Notes: generated by a model not told the origin, from the sequence alone. Counted from the stretch's first letter, positions 14,516-23,882 are shown. The stretch is 36,168 nt of DNA from Candidatus Magnetaquicoccus inordinatus (GCF_004217665.1 NZ_RXIU01000012.1:1-36168), one strand, 5' to 3'. A program made the numbers and translations.

Positions 14516-17086
14516 ATGGTCAGGTTGGGGCGCATCTCCCTGCGCAGCACTCTCTCCTGGTTGCTGGTTGTGCTCAGTTCTTTGCTGAGCGCCTGGGGGG
14601 TCTTGTACCAGTATGAGCTGTCGGTGCGCCATCAACTGCATGAGGATCTGCAGGATGCGATGGTGGAGTACAAAAGCAAACTGGAAGGGTTGACCATCAA
14701 CAGTCGGGTGATGGGTGGGGCGATTTTGATGGGTATCATCAACGATGCCATCAAAAAGATGGCTGCAGAACAGTTGCCTGTCGATGCCCCAGAGGTGTTG
14801 AGCCTGTTGCGCTCCATGTTGGAAGAGTATGAGGCGGAAGATGTCTTTGTAGCCAATGCCAGTGGGATTATTGTTGCCTATCAGACAATGGCAGAGGGGG
14901 GGAAATCAGGAACGGGGAATAATATTGCTTTTCGTCCCTATTTTCGCCAGGCGATTCATGGCAAACCGAGCGTCTATGCAGCAGTGGGGACGACCAATAA
15001 CAAACGTGGTTTTTATTTTGCTGCACCGGTCTATGCAGCAGCGAGCCATCATTCCCCTGTGATTGGGGTGGTGGTGATCAAGGTCAGGCCGGATGCGGTG
15101 GATCGCTGGTTAAGCAGTGGCAACATGGAGCGTCTGCTCTTATCGCCACAAGGGGTGGTGTTTGCCGCCAACAAAGAGGAATATCTGTTTCGTTTTGTTG
15201 GAGCCATGAATGCGGAAATTTGGCAGGAGTTAAAGCAGGCACGACAATTTGGCAAGCAGTTTGAGCAACAGATGCCGCAACCATTGGCGATGGATCTCAA
15301 CAGCGAATGGATTCAGATTGCCGACCAGGAATATGCTCTGGCCCAGACCTCCATTGAGTGGCATGATCCCTTGGGAGCATGGAAGTTGGTGCTGTTGGAA
15401 GAGTTGACTGACAGGTTATCGACACGGCAACAGTGGCAGGTTTTTTTGTTCTCTTTTGCTCTGAGTTTATTATTGTTCAGTGCTGCTTGGATGGCTTGGC
15501 AAAATTTTCATGGCCGGCAACTGGAGACGCAAGCCAGATTGCAACTGCAAAATCAACTGGCCGACAAGATGCTTTTGCTGGAGACAGTGATCGGCAATCT
15601 GCAGCAGGGGTTGGTCGCTTATGATAGTAATTTGCAGTTGATTTTATGCAACTATCGTTTCAAGGAGTTGCTGGAGGTGCCGGACCATTTGTTGCAACCC
15701 GGCAGCAATTTCCAGGAGCTGTTGCGTTATTATGTCATGCGCCAGGAGTTTGGTCCTGGAGATCCCGAACAGATTTTTCAACAAAAGATGGGGGTGTTGG
15801 AGGAGAGGTATCCCCATCAGTTTGAGCGTATGCGTCCCAATGGCACCATTTTAGAGATCAAAGGTGGGCCATTGCCGGGTGGTGGTTTTGTCAGCACCTA
15901 TTCCGATATTACCCGTCGCCGGCGTTCGGAACAGCAGATTCGCACGCTCTCCAGCGCTGTGGAACAGAGCCCGGTGGCGATTGTTATCACCGATCCCCAG
16001 GCACGCATGGAGTATGTCAATCCTGCTTTTTGTCAGACCAGCGGGTATACACCAGAAGAGCTGTTGGGACAACCGGCGGGGATGCTGCGTTCCGGTAAAA
16101 CGCCGACAGAGATCTATCAGGAGATGTGGCAGGCTTTGCATAAGGGTGAGGCATGGAGCGGGGAGCTGCTCAATTGCAAGAAGAGTGGGGAGCCCTTTTG
16201 GGAGTCGTTGACCATTGCGCCGATCCGCAATCAAGAGAATCAGGTGATCCACTATTTGGCCAACAAAGTGGATATTACCGAACGCAAAGAGGCCGATAAA
16301 CAACTGCGCAAAGCTCTGCAACTGATCTCCAGCAGTATACTCTATGCCAGCCGTATTCAACGCTCCATTTTGGCTCCGGATTGGTTGTTGTCCGCCGAGT
16401 TTCCCGATCATTTTGTGCTCTGGCGTCCACGTGATGTGGTGGGTGGCGATATGTATTGGCACCGGCCCTGGGTGACGGGTACTCTGTTGTTGTTGGCTGA
16501 CTGTACCGGGCATGGCGTACCAGGAGCCTTCATGACCTTGATCGCCAATGGAGCTCTGGATCAGGCCCTGTTGGAGACCCCTCCTGGTGATACTGCTACC
16601 CTGTTGCAGCGTATGCACAATCTGGTGCAATTTGCCCTGGGGCAGGATCGTGATGAGGGAGAAGCGGATGATGGACTGGAATTGGGTGTTTGCTTTCTGC
16701 AAGGTGATCAGCACAAGTTAACCTTCAGCGGGGCGCGCTTTTCTCTGTTTGTGGTCAAGGAAGAGAGCGTGGAAGAGATCAAGGGGGAGCGCAGCGGTAT
16801 CGGTTATCGACGGGTTCCTCGCCGTGTTACCTTTGCGACCCATGTGGTTGAATTGCATCCTGAGTGGGGCTACTATATGAGCTCGGATGGTCTGATTGAC
16901 CAGTTGGGTGGCGAAAAACGGCGGGCTTTTGGCAAACCGCGTTTTATGGAGCTGTTGGCGTCTCTGCGCCCTCTGCCCATGGTTGAGCATGGCCCTCGGA
17001 TCGAGCAGGCGTTGCTTGACTATCAAGGTCAAGAGGAGCGACGTGATGATGTTTCGGTCATCGGTTTTCGCGGGGTGATGGCATAA
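14516..17086 (+). CDS. Membrane Cache-PAS-PAS-SpoIIE/PP2C phosphatase (SiaA-like)
   Basis: A transmembrane sensor phosphatase, predicted to dephosphorylate the SiaC-like protein. An N-terminal TM (about 10-30) and a second TM (about 308-328) enclose a periplasmic double-Cache-like ligand domain. It is followed by a PAS-like domain (about 354-470, ending in DITRRR), a canonical PAS/PAC (about 475-600, ending in DITERK) and a SpoIIE/PP2C domain (about 610-856). The metal-binding acidic residues are intact: DVVGGDMY (near 640), ADCTGHGVPGAFM, SSDGLIDQ and RRDDVSVIGF. The ATG at 14516 is preferred. A GTG at 14501 would overlap the HD-GYP gene by 14 bases. P. aeruginosa SiaA has a HAMP linker, whereas this protein has two PAS domains, adding cytoplasmic sensing. 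Confidence 0.88.
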   Translation: MVRLGRISLRSTLSWLLVVLSSLLSAWGVLYQYELSVRHQLHEDLQDAMVEYKSKLEGLTINSRVMGGAILMGIINDAIKKMAAEQLPVDAPEVLSLLRSMLEEYEAEDVFVANASGIIVAYQTMAEGGKSGTGNNIAFRPYFRQAIHGKPSVYAAVGTTNNKRGFYFAAPVYAAASHHSPVIGVVVIKVRPDAVDRWLSSGNMERLLLSPQGVVFAANKEEYLFRFVGAMNAEIWQELKQARQFGKQFEQQMPQPLAMDLNSEWIQIADQEYALAQTSIEWHDPLGAWKLVLLEELTDRLSTRQQWQVFLFSFALSLLLFSAAWMAWQNFHGRQLETQARLQLQNQLADKMLLLETVIGNLQQGLVAYDSNLQLILCNYRFKELLEVPDHLLQPGSNFQELLRYYVMRQEFGPGDPEQIFQQKMGVLEERYPHQFERMRPNGTILEIKGGPLPGGGFVSTYSDITRRRRSEQQIRTLSSAVEQSPVAIVITDPQARMEYVNPAFCQTSGYTPEELLGQPAGMLRSGKTPTEIYQEMWQALHKGEAWSGELLNCKKSGEPFWESLTIAPIRNQENQVIHYLANKVDITERKEADKQLRKALQLISSSILYASRIQRSILAPDWLLSAEFPDHFVLWRPRDVVGGDMYWHRPWVTGTLLLLADCTGHGVPGAFMTLIANGALDQALLETPPGDTATLLQRMHNLVQFALGQDRDEGEADDGLELGVCFLQGDQHKLTFSGARFSLFVVKEESVEEIKGERSGIGYRRVPRRVTFATHVVELHPEWGYYMSSDGLIDQLGGEKRRAFGKPRFMELLASLRPLPMVEHGPRIEQALLDYQGQEERRDDVSVIGFRGVMA

Positions 17087-17131
17087 CATCGTACAATAGC
17101 ATAGGACAACAGAGAGGGGGCCAGGCAAACT

Positions 17132-17545
17132 ATGGAAGAGGCCACAGATATATTATATTGGGATGATTCACTCGCCCTTGGGGTGGCTGAAATTGATGAT
17201 GACCATCGCAAACTGATCGGATTGCTTAATGAATTGGCCATCAATATCACTGCGCATCAGGCTCGTGAAGCTCTGGCGGTGGTGTTGGAAAATCTGCTCA
17301 ATTATACCGCTTGGCATTTTCGTCATGAAGAGCGCTTGATGCAGACCTATCGCTTTTCTGGTTATGTGGCACACAAACGGGAACATGCCGATTTGATTCG
17401 CGAGGCATCCGCTTTTCAGAAAAAATTTTTGGACGGTGAGCAGGATATGACCATGGACGTGGTGCATCTGCTCAAAGAGTGGGTGCTGCATCATGTCATG
17501 CAGACCGATCGGCAAATGGCAGAGTTTCTTGCCGAACATATGTGA
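17132..17545 (+). CDS. Bacteriohemerythrin (first of a tandem pair)
   Basis: A four-helix, di-iron, oxygen-binding protein. All seven iron ligands are present: H25, H62, E66 (in HFRHEE), H81, H85, H121 and D126. This fits a single-domain bacteriohemerythrin of normal length (137), likely to carry, store or sense O2. It starts 45 bases after the PP2C gene on the same strand and may be co-transcribed. The protein has no output domain of its own. It is clearly related to the next gene (shared NYTAWHFRHEERLMQ block). Confidence 0.93.
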   Translation: MEEATDILYWDDSLALGVAEIDDDHRKLIGLLNELAINITAHQAREALAVVLENLLNYTAWHFRHEERLMQTYRFSGYVAHKREHADLIREASAFQKKFLDGEQDMTMDVVHLLKEWVLHHVMQTDRQMAEFLAEHM

Positions 17546-17597
17546 GCCATTGCGCAGGCAAAGCGGCCAGTGCCAAAAGCAGGTGAAAGATTATTAA

Positions 17598-18002
17598 ATG
17601 CTACAACAATTGCAATGGGATGCCAGCTATCATGTCGGTTTGGCAGAGATTGATGACGATCATCTGCGTTTGGTTGGTTTACTCAATGGTTTGATTGCAG
17701 GCTTGAATGAACAGGCGTCTGTGGAGAGAATTGCGGGTTTACTCAATGAGCTGGTCAATTATACTGCTTGGCATTTTCGCCACGAAGAGCGCTTGATGCA
17801 GAGCTATCGTTATCCTGAGTTTATCGCCCACAAACGCCAGCATACCCAGTTGATCGAGGAGGCCACTTCCTGTCAAAGCCGTTGGCAGAGTGAGGGGTTG
17901 CCGGTGGTGCAAACAGTGGTGGAGTTGCTGAAGGGTTGGTTGCTCAACCATGTTTTGATTGTGGATAAAATGTTGGCTGAATATTTGGCGGAGCGTATCT
18001 GA
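17598..18002 (+). CDS. Bacteriohemerythrin (second of a tandem pair)
   Basis: Paralogue of the preceding gene, 52 bases downstream. The full di-iron ligand set is present: H22, H59, E63, H78, H82, H118 and D123. Conserved blocks such as NYTAWHFRHEERLMQSY are nearly identical to the neighbour, while the intervening helices have diverged, so the duplication is not recent. Length 134. It is the last plus-strand gene before convergent cobQ. A weak AT-rich stem (about 18031-18047) with a short T-run lies 30 bases downstream. Probable role: O2 binding in support of the upstream signalling operon or microaerobic metabolism (inference). Confidence 0.93.
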   Translation: MLQQLQWDASYHVGLAEIDDDHLRLVGLLNGLIAGLNEQASVERIAGLLNELVNYTAWHFRHEERLMQSYRYPEFIAHKRQHTQLIEEATSCQSRWQSEGLPVVQTVVELLKGWLLNHVLIVDKMLAEYLAERI

Positions 18003-18057
18003 TAGGGTTGTTGCTCTTTTGTGCTGTGTCAACATTGTGCAATGTTTTCCACGGCTA

Positions 18058-19533
18058 TCAGTTGCTGCATTTCTGACCTGAAAGTTGCTGCAGCAATCCC
18101 GGTTGCAGATGGTGTTGCAGCATATCGGCCATGCTTTCCAAACTCTTTTCCTGCTCTTTTTGCAGGTCAAAAGGGGTTGCGTGGATGCCAGCCCAGTGGA
18201 GGATGGCAGTCAGTGCCTCTGGCTGATCCAACAGGCCATGCAGATAACTGCCCAGCACTTGACCGTCGGCGCTGATGGCCCCATCGCTATCGCCGTTATC
18301 GAGGCGCACTGCGGGTTGCCGCAACGCCTCCCCAGATGATACTCCCATATGAATTTCATAACCACTCACCAGAGGCTCTCCGGGAAGGCAGAGGCGTCCC
18401 TGATGTTGGCTGAGGGTTTTGTGTGCCGAGAGTGTGGTGTGCAGGGCCAACCATCCCAGACCAGGACTAGAGCCTGGACTGCCTTCCAAACCGAGCGGAT
18501 CATGCAGCCATTGTCCCAGCATCTGCAAGCCGCCACACAGACCGAGAACTTTTCCGCCATAGCGGAGGTGGCGTTGCAGCGCCTTGTCCCAGCCCTGCTG
18601 GCGCAGCCAAGCCAGATCAGCGCGCACGCTTTTGCTGCCAGGCAGGAGAATCAGATCAGCGGCAGGAAGAGCCTCTCCTGCTTCGGCCAGCAGCAGTTCC
18701 ACTTCGGGATGGGCCAGCAGAGGATCCAGATCGGTTTGATTGCTGAAACGGGGCAGGCGTGGGACCACGATGCGTCCCTTTTGGCTATTGGTGTTGCGCG
18801 TGCTGCGACGGGAAAAAAAGCTGTCCTCCTCTGGCAGCAGCAGCCCCTGTTGCAGAGGCAGGACAGCCAAAACCGGTTTGCCGGTATACTGTTCCAACCA
18901 ATCGATACCCGGTTGCAACAGAGTCAGGTCGCCACGAAATTTATTGATGATAAAACCGATCACCCGTGCCTGTTCCGAGGGTGAAAGCAAGGCCAGAGTA
19001 CCGACCAGATGGGCAAAAACTCCGCCACGATCAATATCGGCAACCAGGATGACCGGGCAATCAATCGCTTCGGCAAAGCCCATATTGGCAATATCTCCTG
19101 CACGCAGATTGATTTCGGCGGGTGAACCGGCCCCTTCAATCACAATCAACTCGAAGCGCGCAGCCAAACGGGCGTGGGCAGCACAGACAATAGGCAGGGC
19201 GCTGGTTTTGAATTGCTGGTATTGCGAGGCAAACATGTTGCCAATGGCCTGACCGTTGACAATGACCTGGGTACCAATATCGGAGTTGGGTTTAAGCAGG
19301 ATAGGATTCATGTCGGTGTGCGGGGGGAGTCTGGCAGCTTGGGCCTGCCAGGCTTGGGCACGTCCGATTTCACCCCCTTCGGGGGTGACGGCGCTGTTGA
19401 GCGACATGTTTTGTGGTTTGAAGGGAGCAACCCGCACGCCCTGGCGCTGTAATAGACGGCATAAGGCGGCGGTAACAAAGGATTTTCCAGCCGAAGAGGT
19501 GGTTCCTTGAATCATTATGCTTAATGCAGTCAT
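18058..19533 (-). CDS. cobQ: Cobyric acid synthase (CobQ/CbiP)
   Basis: Amidates four side chains of adenosyl-cobyrinic acid a,c-diamide in cobalamin synthesis, using glutamine and ATP. The N-terminal dethiobiotin-synthetase-like ATPase domain opens [12 protein letters not shown] and includes [10 protein letters not shown]. The C-terminal class I-like amidotransferase domain has the nucleophile motif [10 protein letters not shown], then YEIHMGVS and GSYLHGL. Length (491) is standard. The ATG at 19533 is preferred, because upstream residues in the same frame do not resemble the family. No other cobalamin gene is seen nearby, so the pathway is dispersed or the enzyme serves salvage. It converges on the hemerythrin pair. 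Confidence 0.95.
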   Translation of the reverse strand: MTALSIMIQGTTSSAGKSFVTAALCRLLQRQGVRVAPFKPQNMSLNSAVTPEGGEIGRAQAWQAQAARLPPHTDMNPILLKPNSDIGTQVIVNGQAIGNMFASQYQQFKTSALPIVCAAHARLAARFELIVIEGAGSPAEINLRAGDIANMGFAEAIDCPVILVADIDRGGVFAHLVGTLALLSPSEQARVIGFIINKFRGDLTLLQPGIDWLEQYTGKPVLAVLPLQQGLLLPEEDSFFSRRSTRNTNSQKGRIVVPRLPRFSNQTDLDPLLAHPEVELLLAEAGEALPAADLILLPGSKSVRADLAWLRQQGWDKALQRHLRYGGKVLGLCGGLQMLGQWLHDPLGLEGSPGSSPGLGWLALHTTLSAHKTLSQHQGRLCLPGEPLVSGYEIHMGVSSGEALRQPAVRLDNGDSDGAISADGQVLGSYLHGLLDQPEALTAILHWAGIHATPFDLQKEQEKSLESMADMLQHHLQPGLLQQLSGQKCSN

Positions 19534-19648
19534 GAGTATTTTTTTGGATCTAAAGAGAAGCAACGTGAGATTGTGCTTTATTTTAACCGGGCATTGCGAT
19601 AATGTCATCCTGTAGCGGATGGTATTTTTCCAAGGGAGTTTGTGGACG

Positions 19649-19852
19649 ATGATATGTGCTGTGGATGAGATACTGGAAGGGTCAAAGCAGACAATCCAGG
19701 AGGCGACGGAGCGGTTTATGCAGGAGTTGGCGGTGGATTTTAATTTGGAAATCGAAATATCTGGGCTTGCGGCGACCCAGGAGGCTGCGGCATTACGGGG
19801 AGCGCTACAAACCTTTGCGGTATGGATGGTCCAGCACAGCCGAAAAAAATAG
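19649..19852 (+). CDS. Hypothetical small protein (67 aa)
   Basis: Not recognised. A short acidic, helix-rich protein with Glu/Gln-rich heptads followed by a hydrophobic C-terminal helix and a basic end (HSRKK). The ATG at 19649 is preferred because AGGGAG lies 10-15 bases upstream. An in-frame ATG at 19619 lacks a ribosome site. It sits between divergently read cobQ and another unknown gene about 80 bases downstream, with which it may form a transcript. It could be spurious, but the strand and ribosome site favour a real gene. Confidence 0.45.
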   Translation: MICAVDEILEGSKQTIQEATERFMQELAVDFNLEIEISGLAATQEAAALRGALQTFAVWMVQHSRKK

Positions 19853-19930
19853 CCACCAGAGAACACAGGACAAGGAATGGATGCCGGAACCCGGCAAGTT
19901 GGAAATGTACCACAGAAGGAGAGGAAGTCG

Positions 19931-20437
19931 ATGGAAGCACAGTTGGGACCGTATGCCGACAAAGAAGCAATCATGCGGATTATTGAGGGGGCAGAACCCC
20001 ATGAGGCGCTGTTTTTGATTATCCGGGAGTTGTATGGTTTTGAAGGATTTGTCCGCTCCCTGAAAGAGCGCAAAAGCAGCTTTTTTACCCATGATTTAAA
20101 GGGTGGAATCATCCTCATGGATGGGGAGTTGGTGGTTTCCCGAGCGGATGTGGATGAGGATGGTCGTCCAGCCCCGGAGGGAAGTACACGCAGCTTTTCC
20201 TTTGCGGGTTGGTTTCCCGAATATATCTTCAAAAAGCTGCAGGAGAGCTTTTTGAAATTTGATATGCCGTTGGAGCTGTTTTATGTGACGACGCGCTACT
20301 ATCTGCATGATTATAAGATGTTTTCAGGTTTTATGCTCTTTTATCGCAGCATTTGCCTTGAGGTGTTACGCCATTTGACAGTAGAGCAGGCCCAGGATTT
20401 GGGTGGCAAGTTGATTGCCGCACACTGGCGTAGCTGA
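19931..20437 (+). CDS. Hypothetical cytoplasmic protein (168 aa)
   Basis: Not recognised. No signal peptide or membrane segment. The composition is balanced, with aromatic-rich stretches ([33 protein letters not shown]) typical of a folded globular domain. The start at 19931 is chosen because AGAAGGAGAGG lies just upstream, while an in-frame ATG at 19877 has no clear site. Codon use resembles neighbouring genes. The preceding 67-aa gene lies close upstream. Downstream is a hairpin (20450-20493) and a repeat-rich gap. Confidence 0.7.
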   Translation: MEAQLGPYADKEAIMRIIEGAEPHEALFLIIRELYGFEGFVRSLKERKSSFFTHDLKGGIILMDGELVVSRADVDEDGRPAPEGSTRSFSFAGWFPEYIFKKLQESFLKFDMPLELFYVTTRYYLHDYKMFSGFMLFYRSICLEVLRHLTVEQAQDLGGKLIAAHWRS

Positions 20438-20449
20438 AAATTGCGCAAG

Positions 20450-20493
20450 GAGAGTGGGCAAGTTATAAAAGCTCAGGATGACGGCCCACTCTC
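20450..20493. terminator. Hairpin between convergent genes
   Basis: GAGAGTGGGC (20450-20459) pairs perfectly with GCCCACTCTC (20484-20493) around a 24-base loop, 13 bases after the stop of the 168-aa gene. A T-run is absent, so it is at best a weak or factor-assisted terminator for either strand. Confidence 0.45.
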
Positions 20494-20624
20494 TTGAGTG
20501 TTGCCTGTGCACGATGATGGTGTCAAAGCGTGGCAGAGGTGCTGCACTCTACCCTGATGGATGCGGGTAGAGATCTACAAGCAGTATATGACAGCTTCTT
20601 TTGCCAGAGCTGCAGAGCTAATCT

Positions 20625-20845
20625 CCAGATAAAGCCGCTGCCATTGGGATCCCGGGCAGTACCGGTGATGAGCGTGCAAAAACAGATTCCCAGATAAAGC
20701 CGCTGCCATTGGTTTTTAGCGCAGTGTCGCCGATTGGCGCGCAGAGCAGATCTCTAGGCAAAGCTACTACCGAAGAGTTTCATCGCAGCGTAGTCAAATT
20801 ACCAACGCAACAGAGCAGATCCCCAGGTAAAGCCGCCGCCAAAGG
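20625..20845. repeat. Decayed tandem copies of the fabH 3' end, about 65-69 bp apart
   Basis: A core of about 20 bases, CCAGATAAAGCCGCTGCCAT, occurs at 20625 and again identically at 20690. It occurs in degraded form at 20754 (CTAGGCAAAGCTACTACC), and the functional fabH version starts at 20823 (CCAGGTAAAGCCGCCGCC). Start-to-start distances are 65, 64 and 69. Short lead-ins such as GAGCAGATC recur just before the copies at 20754 and 20823. Read on the minus strand, the copies translate to degraded versions of the FabH C-terminal [11 protein letters not shown] motif. The rest of the 20438-20798 gap holds no gene that I can support. Confidence 0.75.
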
Positions 20846-21788
20846 CTTCCAGAAGCAGAAGCTGTCCTGGTTGAATGCGTCCATCGCGTACCGCTTCATC
20901 CAGGGCCAGGGGCACACTGGCGGCCGAGGTGTTGCCATGGCGATTCACGGTCAGCACTACCCGATCCATGGTCATACCCAACCGTTTGGCGGTGCTCTGG
21001 ATAATGCGAATGTTGGCCTGGTGGGGCACCAGCCAATCGATCTGTGCTTTGTCGAGACCATTGGCTGCCAGAGTTTGATCCACCACCTCTTCCAATGCTT
21101 TGACCGCCTGTTTGAAGACCTCATTGCCGCGCATATGCAGCAAGCCGCTGCCGGAGCTGGGATCCAGCAACAGGCCGTGCGAAATACCTCCCGGAGTGCG
21201 CAACAGATCCTCATATTGACCATCAGCATAGAGGTGGGTGGAGAGGATGGCATGATCACTCTCTGTAGTGGCCTCCAAAATGGCTGCCCCCGCCCCATCG
21301 CCAAAGAGAATGCAGGTGGCCCGATCCTGCCAATCAATGGCTCGGCTCATGGTTTCGGCACCGATCACCAGAACACGCTGGGCAGAGCCAGAACGAATCA
21401 GACTATCGCCGATACTCAAGGCATATATAAAGCCGGCACAGACCGCTTGCACATCACAAGCTGGCATTTGTCGCTTGGTAGCGCCCAGCTTGCGTTGGAC
21501 GCGCACGGCGGTTGCCGGAAAAACCAGATCAGGGGTGGTTGTCGCCACCAGAATAAAATCGAGGCTGTCTGCGGTAATGCCGGCCATTTGCAGCGCCTGT
21601 TGTGCCGCATTGCAGGCTAAGTCAGAGGTGTATTCTCCCGGCGCGGCAATACGACGTTCGCTGATGCCAGTACGGGAGCGGATCCATTCATCGGTGGTAT
21701 CCAAACGACTGGCCAATTCGGCATTGCTCAGGATCTGTTCTGGAAGATAAGAGCCAGTGCCGATAATACGTGCTGCACGAATAGGCAT
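20799..21788 (-). CDS. fabH: 3-oxoacyl-[acyl-carrier-protein] synthase III
   Basis: Starts fatty-acid synthesis by condensing acetyl-CoA with malonyl-ACP. The catalytic triad is clear: Cys117 (QAVCAGF), His256 (VPHQANIRI) and Asn286 (RHGNTSAAS). The C-terminal [13 protein letters not shown] loop is complete, so the functional copy is intact although partial copies of its 3' end lie downstream. Length (329) is normal. Its ATG overlaps the plsX stop (TGATG), so the two are translationally coupled in the usual plsX-fabH arrangement. Confidence 0.97.
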   Translation of the reverse strand: MPIRAARIIGTGSYLPEQILSNAELASRLDTTDEWIRSRTGISERRIAAPGEYTSDLACNAAQQALQMAGITADSLDFILVATTTPDLVFPATAVRVQRKLGATKRQMPACDVQAVCAGFIYALSIGDSLIRSGSAQRVLVIGAETMSRAIDWQDRATCILFGDGAGAAILEATTESDHAILSTHLYADGQYEDLLRTPGGISHGLLLDPSSGSGLLHMRGNEVFKQAVKALEEVVDQTLAANGLDKAQIDWLVPHQANIRIIQSTAKRLGMTMDRVVLTVNRHGNTSAASVPLALDEAVRDGRIQPGQLLLLEAFGGGFTWGSALLRW

Positions 21789-22873
21789 CAGCCGTTGTTC
21801 TCCTGAATCTCTGGTAATGAGGGAGCAGATGCGCCCGAGGTGCTGGAGGTCATGGTCTGCATTTTCAGAGCAATGACCTGTGTTTTTTCATTGACGCGAT
21901 TGGCGACCAGCTCTTCAGCGGCTTTGATGGCATGGTAAAAGGCAAAGCCATCGGCAGAGCCATGGCTTTTGACCACCACTCCATTCAAGCCGAGCAGCAT
22001 GGCCCCGTTGTAGACACGGGGGTCAAAACGGTCGCGAAAGCGGCGGAACGCGGTACGGGCCAACAGATAGCCCAATTTGGCCAGCCAGGAGTGGTTGAAG
22101 GATTCGCGCAGAAAATGCACCAGCATACTGGCTACTCCTTCAGCGGTTTTCAGGCTGACATTGCCAACAAAACCATCACACACTACCACATCCACCTTGC
22201 CTTGAAACACGCCGGTGGCTTCGACATTGCCGACAAAGCAGGGGGTGATGGTTTTCAGGCGTTCCCCGGCCTCTTTGACCACTTCGTTGCCTTTTTCCTC
22301 TTCGGAACCAATATTGAGCAGCCCCACTTTGGGATTATGGATATTGAGTACCGCGTGGGCATAGACCTCACCCATCAGGGCAAACTGACAGAGGTGCTCG
22401 GCGGTGCAGTCGACGTTGGCTCCCAGATCAAGCATGAGCACCTGCCCACTGATAGAGGGCATCAATGAGGCGATGGCGGGACGATCAATACCGGGCAAGG
22501 TTTTCAGGACAAAACGAGCAGTTGCCATCAATGCTCCGGTATTGCCGGAGGAGACAAAGGCATCCACCTTTCCCTCTTTGACCAGATTGGCGCCCACGCG
22601 CAAAGAGGAATCTTTTTTACTGCGCATCGCCTGGGCAGGCTTTTCACCCATTCCCACCACTTGCGAGGCGGGTTGGATGCGAAAGTCGGCGGGATCGGCG
22701 CCAATTTTTTGCAATTCCAGTTGGATGACATCTTCCCGTCCAACCAGAGTGAACTCAGCCTGGCTCCCAGCCTTTTTGGCACGCATGGCCCCTTCCAGCA
22801 CGGAATGGGGGGCATGATCCCCCCCCATGGCATCCAGGGCGATGCGAATTGGCGAGTGCAGTGTGGTGGACAC
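21788..22873 (-). CDS. plsX: Phosphate acyltransferase PlsX
   Basis: Makes acyl-phosphate from acyl-ACP for phospholipid synthesis. The N-terminal family signature [12 protein letters not shown] (11-22) is intact, followed by blocks such as [22 protein letters not shown] and [14 protein letters not shown]. Length (361) is typical with a C-terminal extension of about 20 polar residues. The start codon appears to be GTG (22873), because no in-frame ATG lies before the signature. It is 21 bases downstream of rpmF in the conserved yceD-rpmF-plsX-fabH order. Confidence 0.96.
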   Translation of the reverse strand: MSTTLHSPIRIALDAMGGDHAPHSVLEGAMRAKKAGSQAEFTLVGREDVIQLELQKIGADPADFRIQPASQVVGMGEKPAQAMRSKKDSSLRVGANLVKEGKVDAFVSSGNTGALMATARFVLKTLPGIDRPAIASLMPSISGQVLMLDLGANVDCTAEHLCQFALMGEVYAHAVLNIHNPKVGLLNIGSEEEKGNEVVKEAGERLKTITPCFVGNVEATGVFQGKVDVVVCDGFVGNVSLKTAEGVASMLVHFLRESFNHSWLAKLGYLLARTAFRRFRDRFDPRVYNGAMLLGLNGVVVKSHGSADGFAFYHAIKAAEELVANRVNEKTQVIALKMQTMTSSTSGASAPSLPEIQENNG

Positions 22874-22894
22874 GGTCCAGAGCGCCAGAGAAGG

Positions 22895-23074
22895 TTATTC
22901 CTCGTTGCGAATTACCTCACGGCCATCATACCAGCCACATTTGGGGCAAATACGATGTGAAGGACGCATCTCTTGGCAGTTGGGGCATACAGCCAGATGG
23001 GGAACAGCAAGGGCATCATGTGATCTGCGATGTCCGCCACGAGAAGAGGAACTTTTCTTTTTGGGTACAGCCAT
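22895..23074 (-). CDS. rpmF: 50S ribosomal protein L32
   Basis: A 59-residue ribosomal protein. It opens MAVPKKKSSSSRGGHRRSHDAL, the standard L32 start (MAVPK-K-S-R-RRSHDAL). It carries a zinc ribbon of two CxxC pairs (C30-x2-C33 and C43-x2-C46, the second as CPKCGWYDGR). It lies 16 bases after yceD and 21 bases before plsX, the canonical position, and the typical KKK-S-R basic N-terminus is present. The zinc-binding (C+) form is retained. Confidence 0.96.
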   Translation of the reverse strand: MAVPKKKSSSSRGGHRRSHDALAVPHLAVCPNCQEMRPSHRICPKCGWYDGREVIRNEE

Positions 23075-23090
23075 GTTTTTTCTCCCAGAA

Positions 23091-23693
23091 TCAAACCTTG
23101 TTAAAATTTTTCAAAAGAGCAAAAGGAGTGTCACGATGTGTCGGACGACACTGACAATCTTCTTGATTGCGGTCTGCACCACACTCCGGGCATAAACCGG
23201 CACACTCCGGTTTACAGAGCGGAATCATGGGCATGGCCAGCAGCAACTCCTCTTCAATCAGCGCCGCGATAGAGATGTGATAATCGGGCAGATAGGTGAC
23301 CTCTTCGACCATCTCCTGCTGACTATCGGCCTCTGCTGGGTCGGAACCAGGCAGATAAGCGCACTCCACCTCTGCATGCAGCTCGGTAGCAAACTGTTCC
23401 AGACAGCGTGCACACTGCAAACGGACCGGACAACGGATCTCCCCTGCGATGCGCAAGACACCTTTGGCGAGAGTGGCAGTCAGATCTGCTTCTGCTGCAC
23501 CGATCACTTCGCTTTCGCCGGCCAGTTCCGACAGACGGTCGCCCGGAACAAAACCAAGAAACCGCCTAGATAACCGACGAACCCCCTCCAAGTCAATCCC
23601 TGCTTCGCTTAAATTGTGTCGCGGGACAATTTCTTCTGTCGTCGCGCTGCTCAAAGCGGGAGCAAAAGGGATATGTGGACTGGATTTACCCAT
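23091..23693 (-). CDS. yceD: YceD/DUF177 family protein, putative 23S rRNA accumulation factor
   Basis: DUF177 family, usually encoded before rpmF and linked to 23S rRNA/50S biogenesis. Family marks are CPVRLQCARCLEQF (C-x5-C-x2-C, near 133-146), the hydrophobic IEEELLLAMPMIPLC segment, and a C-terminal CAGLCPECGADRN with a following Cys pair that may bind zinc. ATG at 23693 with GGAGAT just upstream. Length 200, slightly longer than E. coli YceD (173) because of an N-terminal extension. Confidence 0.9.
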   Translation of the reverse strand: MGKSSPHIPFAPALSSATTEEIVPRHNLSEAGIDLEGVRRLSRRFLGFVPGDRLSELAGESEVIGAAEADLTATLAKGVLRIAGEIRCPVRLQCARCLEQFATELHAEVECAYLPGSDPAEADSQQEMVEEVTYLPDYHISIAALIEEELLLAMPMIPLCKPECAGLCPECGADRNQEDCQCRPTHRDTPFALLKNFNKV

Positions 23694-23696
23694 GAT

Positions 23697-23882
23697 TCAT
23701 CTCCGTACCAGATAGATGACCAGCAGTCCCAGACACATCATAAAAAAACCGGTGCGTCGCAAAAAAGAGTCCGGCAGTTCGGTGATGTGGATGACCAAGC
23801 GACGCATACGATCGGGAAGGGCAAAATAGGGAATCCCTTCCAGAATCATCACCAAACCGAGTGCAGTTAAAAAATCATTCAC
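23697..23882 (-). CDS. DUF2065 small inner-membrane protein (YjeT-like)
   Basis: A 61-residue protein with two membrane helices (LTALGLVMILEGIPYFAL and TGFFMMCLGLLVIYLV) typical of DUF2065, which often follows hflC in proteobacteria. A GTG at 23882 overlaps the hflC end (stop at 23875) and has a G-rich site upstream. An alternative GTG at 23897 would add five residues. It lies between hflC and yceD, joining two otherwise separate conserved clusters. Function unknown, possibly an HflKC accessory. Confidence 0.88.
   Translation of the reverse strand: MNDFLTALGLVMILEGIPYFALPDRMRRLVIHITELPDSFLRRTGFFMMCLGLLVIYLVRR

Noticed and set aside
19619-19648. Extended start for the 67-aa gene
   Set aside because: The ATG at 19619 has no ribosome site, while AGGGAG precedes the ATG at 19649.
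20709-21620. Plus-strand frame of about 300 codons over fabH
   Set aside because: Antisense to fabH with intact catalytic residues; it begins in the degraded repeat region.
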